DNA of 8,979 nt from Chitinophagaceae bacterium UBA4407 (GTDB lineage: Bacteria > Bacteroidota > Bacteroidia > Chitinophagales > Chitinophagaceae). The translations under genes were made by a program, and so were the position numbers. Where the stretch lies: positions 1-8,979 of the forward strand of contig DGQT01000018.1 of NCBI GenBank assembly GCA_002390845.1, written 5' to 3'. Below the pieces are notes generated by a model, which had not been told where the DNA came from, made no database searches, and was given only the letters and a program-made list of their open reading frames with translations. Positions 7,205 to 8,979 of the stretch are shown one piece after another. Within the stretch, counting starts at the first letter, position 1; each line of letters starts with the position of its first letter.

Positions 7205-7212
7205 CAAAGATA
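7205..7212 (-). promoter_or_regulatory. Bacteroidota -7 box (TATCTTTG) just upstream of corA
   Basis: On the minus strand TATCTTTG (7212 to 7205) fits TAnnTTTG exactly and ends only seven bases before the TTG start, so transcription would begin at or next to the start codon, suggesting a leaderless or nearly leaderless mRNA. No TTTG is seen at the expected -33 position, which lowers confidence. Confidence 0.45.
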
Positions 7213-7256
7213 AGCTGTGGGTTTTAGGAATAATTGTTATTTATGCCTTGCAGTTT

Positions 7257-8036
7257 TTAGATACTTATTTCGCCTTTAAATACAAATTCTGCCGGGCCAC
7301 AAAGCCAGATATTTTTGAATTCATCCTCGCTGGTTTTATCGAATTCAACAGCAAGGTGGCCGCCCAATGTTTTTACTTCTATACGGTTAAAGCCGTTATC
7401 GTTGTGAGCAAACACAAGCGCAGCAGCGGTTACGCCGGTTCCGCAACTTAGGGTTTCATCTTCTACGCCGCGTTCATAAGTACGCACAAAAATTTCCTGA
7501 TCGTTTAGTTCTTCTACAAAATTTACATTAATGCCTTCTTTTTCAAATTCATCGCTGTAACGTATTTCTTTACCGGTTTTTACTACGTCGTAGTCAGCCA
7601 CACGCACTACGTTTTTTACATAATGCGGCGAGCCGGTATTCAGTACACTGTCAAAATGTTCTTTCGATATGCCCGTAACATCTTTCATTTTCAGATATAC
7701 CCATCCGTTTTCTTTTATAATTGCTTCATGTTCCCCATCAACTGCAATAAATGTATAATTGTCTTTATGAATACCAAGATGATAAGCAAACTTCACAAGG
7801 CACCGGCCGCCATTGCCACACATACTACTCTCATTGCCATCAGCATTATAATAGATCATTTCAAAATCATAGCCTTCTTTAAGGTTCATCAGCATTAAAC
7901 CATCGCCGCCAATACCAAAGCGGCGGTCGCACAAATGTTTAATCTGTGCCGCTGAAAGTGCTATTTTATTTTCCCTGTTATCTGCTATAATAAAATCATT
8001 TCCCGTGCCCTGATACTTGAAAAAATTGAATTGCAT
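7257..8036 (-). CDS. dapF: Diaminopimelate epimerase
   Basis: A 259-residue cytosolic enzyme that converts LL-diaminopimelate to the meso form, the penultimate step of lysine synthesis and the source of the peptidoglycan cross-linking residue. It is a PLP-independent epimerase using two cysteines. Both are present: C73 in ADGNESSMCGNGGRC and C198 in ERGVEDETLSCGTGVTAAA. Other hallmarks are YQGTGNDFI at residues 8-16, FGIGGDGLM at 40-48, NTGSPHYV at 133-140 and INVNFVE at 169-175. Length is normal. The ATG at 8036 is chosen because MQFNFFKYQGTGNDF is the usual N-terminus. A longer in-frame start at 8156 would add 40 residues that merely read through the end of the upstream gene in another frame. 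That gene stops two bases before this ATG, so translation is probably coupled. Confidence 0.97.
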   Translation of the reverse strand: MQFNFFKYQGTGNDFIIADNRENKIALSAAQIKHLCDRRFGIGGDGLMLMNLKEGYDFEMIYYNADGNESSMCGNGGRCLVKFAYHLGIHKDNYTFIAVDGEHEAIIKENGWVYLKMKDVTGISKEHFDSVLNTGSPHYVKNVVRVADYDVVKTGKEIRYSDEFEKEGINVNFVEELNDQEIFVRTYERGVEDETLSCGTGVTAAALVFAHNDNGFNRIEVKTLGGHLAVEFDKTSEDEFKNIWLCGPAEFVFKGEISI

Positions 8037-8038
8037 AA

Positions 8039-8914
8039 TTATATATTCACGATGATAGATAAAGCCTTTTGAATTAGATTTTCCACTGCTGCATTGCCAT
8101 CTTTTGAGAATGTTTTGCTTATTCTGTTTGCCACTATCGCATTCAAACTTAAGCATTGATGGCCAAGTAATTTTCCCAAACCATAAATGGCACTTGTTTC
8201 CATTTCAAAGTTGGTAATACGGTGGTTGCCATAATAAAATTGTGTAAGCCTGTCAATAAGATTCGGATTGGTTAAACCCAATCGTAAAACCCTTCCCTGC
8301 GGGCCATAAAATCCCGGACAGGTAACCGTAATGCCCTGATGAAAACCATCAACAAAATGTTTTAAAACCGATGCCGCTGCGCTGCAAATATAAGGCTGCG
8401 AAAACCCTGCCTCCATTTGGGTGTGAGAAACAAACTGCTGTATCAGGGCACGCTCTTCATCATTATTCGTGTGCTGATAGTAATTCAGCAGGTTATCCAA
8501 ACCCAAACCATGTGTACTTGCAACAAAATGATCTACGGGAATATCTGCCTGCAAAGAGCCGCTTGTGCCTACACGAATAACCGTTAGCGAAGCGAGTTTG
8601 GTTTTTACCATTCGTGTTTGCAGGTCAATATTTACCAATGCATCCAGTTCGTTCATTACAATATCAATATTATCCGGGCCAATGCCTGTAGATACTACGG
8701 AAATTCTTTTACTGCCAATGTAGCCCGTATGTGTAATAAATTCCCTGTGTTGCAAACTGTATTCAACCTTATCAAAATGCTTGCTCACTTCTTTTACACG
8801 GTCAGGGTCACCCACGGTAATTACAGTGCTGGCAAGCTCTTCAGGCCGCAGGTTTAAATGATAAACAGCACCACGGTTATTTATGATCAGTTCAGATGCT
8901 TCAATTTTATTCAT
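8039..8914 (-). CDS. Uridine-phosphorylase-like nucleoside phosphorylase
   Basis: A 291-residue member of the PNP/UDP (nucleoside phosphorylase I) family, which splits a nucleoside with phosphate into a base and ribose-1-phosphate for salvage. Visible motifs are VGDPDRV at 34-40 (phosphate binding), VSTGIGPDNIDIVMNEL at 74-90 (the family signature region), VIRVGTSGS at 112-120, GPQGR at 204-208 and NFEMETSAIYGL at 235-246 (ribose-binding Glu region). The Q206-x-R208 pair corresponds to the Gln/Arg that recognise uracil in E. coli uridine phosphorylase, so pyrimidine nucleosides are the likelier substrate (inference). ATG 8914 is chosen because MNKIEASELI precedes the conserved part at the usual distance; a start at 8950 adds 12 residues of low plausibility. 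It overlaps nothing and ends two bases before dapF, forming an operon with it. Confidence 0.9.
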   Translation of the reverse strand: MNKIEASELIINNRGAVYHLNLRPEELASTVITVGDPDRVKEVSKHFDKVEYSLQHREFITHTGYIGSKRISVVSTGIGPDNIDIVMNELDALVNIDLQTRMVKTKLASLTVIRVGTSGSLQADIPVDHFVASTHGLGLDNLLNYYQHTNNDEERALIQQFVSHTQMEAGFSQPYICSAAASVLKHFVDGFHQGITVTCPGFYGPQGRVLRLGLTNPNLIDRLTQFYYGNHRITNFEMETSAIYGLGKLLGHQCLSLNAIVANRISKTFSKDGNAAVENLIQKALSIIVNI

Positions 8915-8959
8915 TTTATTTAAGTTATGTTTTTTTGAGCCAAGCTGCATTATTACTAT

Positions 8960-8979
8960 GAAGCCCGGTTGCGTCGCAC
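8960..8979 (+). repeat. Dispersed repeat, copy C (cut by window end)
   Basis: GAAGCCCGGT directly followed by TGCGTCGCAC runs to the last base. The 11-base TTGCGTCGCAC (8969-8979) is identical to 4986-4996 and to the reverse complement of 6180-6190. Orientation is the same as copy A. The stretch between the CCCGG box and the core is much shorter than in copies A and B. It lies in the upstream region of the phosphorylase gene. Confidence 0.6.

Noticed and set aside
8037..8156. 40-residue N-terminal extension of dapF
   Set aside because: The in-frame upstream ATG lies inside the phosphorylase gene, and the added residues do not belong to the family; the conserved N-terminus begins at ATG 8036.
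1..8979. CRISPR arrays, tRNA/rRNA genes, integrases or transposases
   Set aside because: No regularly spaced direct repeats, no cloverleaf-like sequence, and no open frame resembling a recombinase was seen on either strand; the dispersed repeats are too few and irregular for a CRISPR array.

Overview
The window looks like chromosomal DNA of a Bacteroidota bacterium, most plausibly of the Chitinophagaceae or a near relative. The family placement is inference from protein style, not from a search. Support: a roughly 1090-residue TonB-dependent receptor with an N-terminal carboxypeptidase-regulatory domain, a lipoprotein of the Fibrobacter succinogenes major paralogous (FISUMP) type, an M14 zinc-carboxypeptidase C-terminus of the two-domain kind common in this phylum, genes without clear Shine-Dalgarno sequences, and one match to the Bacteroidota -7 box TAnnTTTG.

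Layout. Positions 1-1067 (+) hold the C-terminal 354 residues of a secreted M14 peptidase whose catalytic half lies outside the window. A 540-base gap follows (1068-1607); it carries a palindromic repeat, a possible diverged copy of a dispersed repeat, and a two-helix inverted-repeat structure. Positions 1608-4883 (+) encode the TonB-dependent receptor, closed by a strong intrinsic terminator at 4899-4936. Next comes a small region bounded by two inverted copies of a repeat of about 62 bases (4951-5013 and 6163-6224) that enclose one minus-strand gene, the FISUMP lipoprotein (5235-5921). The rest is a minus-strand block read right to left: a uridine-phosphorylase-like enzyme (8914 to 8039), dapF (8036 to 7257) and a CorA-family Mg2+ transporter (7197 to 6259). 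The right edge of the window runs into a third, truncated copy of the dispersed repeat.

How the genes relate. The phosphorylase and dapF are separated by two bases and are almost certainly co-transcribed, although one serves pyrimidine salvage and the other lysine/peptidoglycan synthesis. CorA follows after 59 bases and seems to have its own promoter. The receptor has no SusD-like partner inside the window. The peptidase, the receptor and the lipoprotein are all envelope or secreted proteins, but nothing in the sequence links them functionally.

I do not see a clear undescribed multi-gene system. The most interesting signal is non-coding: a dispersed repeat family with conserved boxes, two copies of which bracket the FISUMP gene in inverted orientation.
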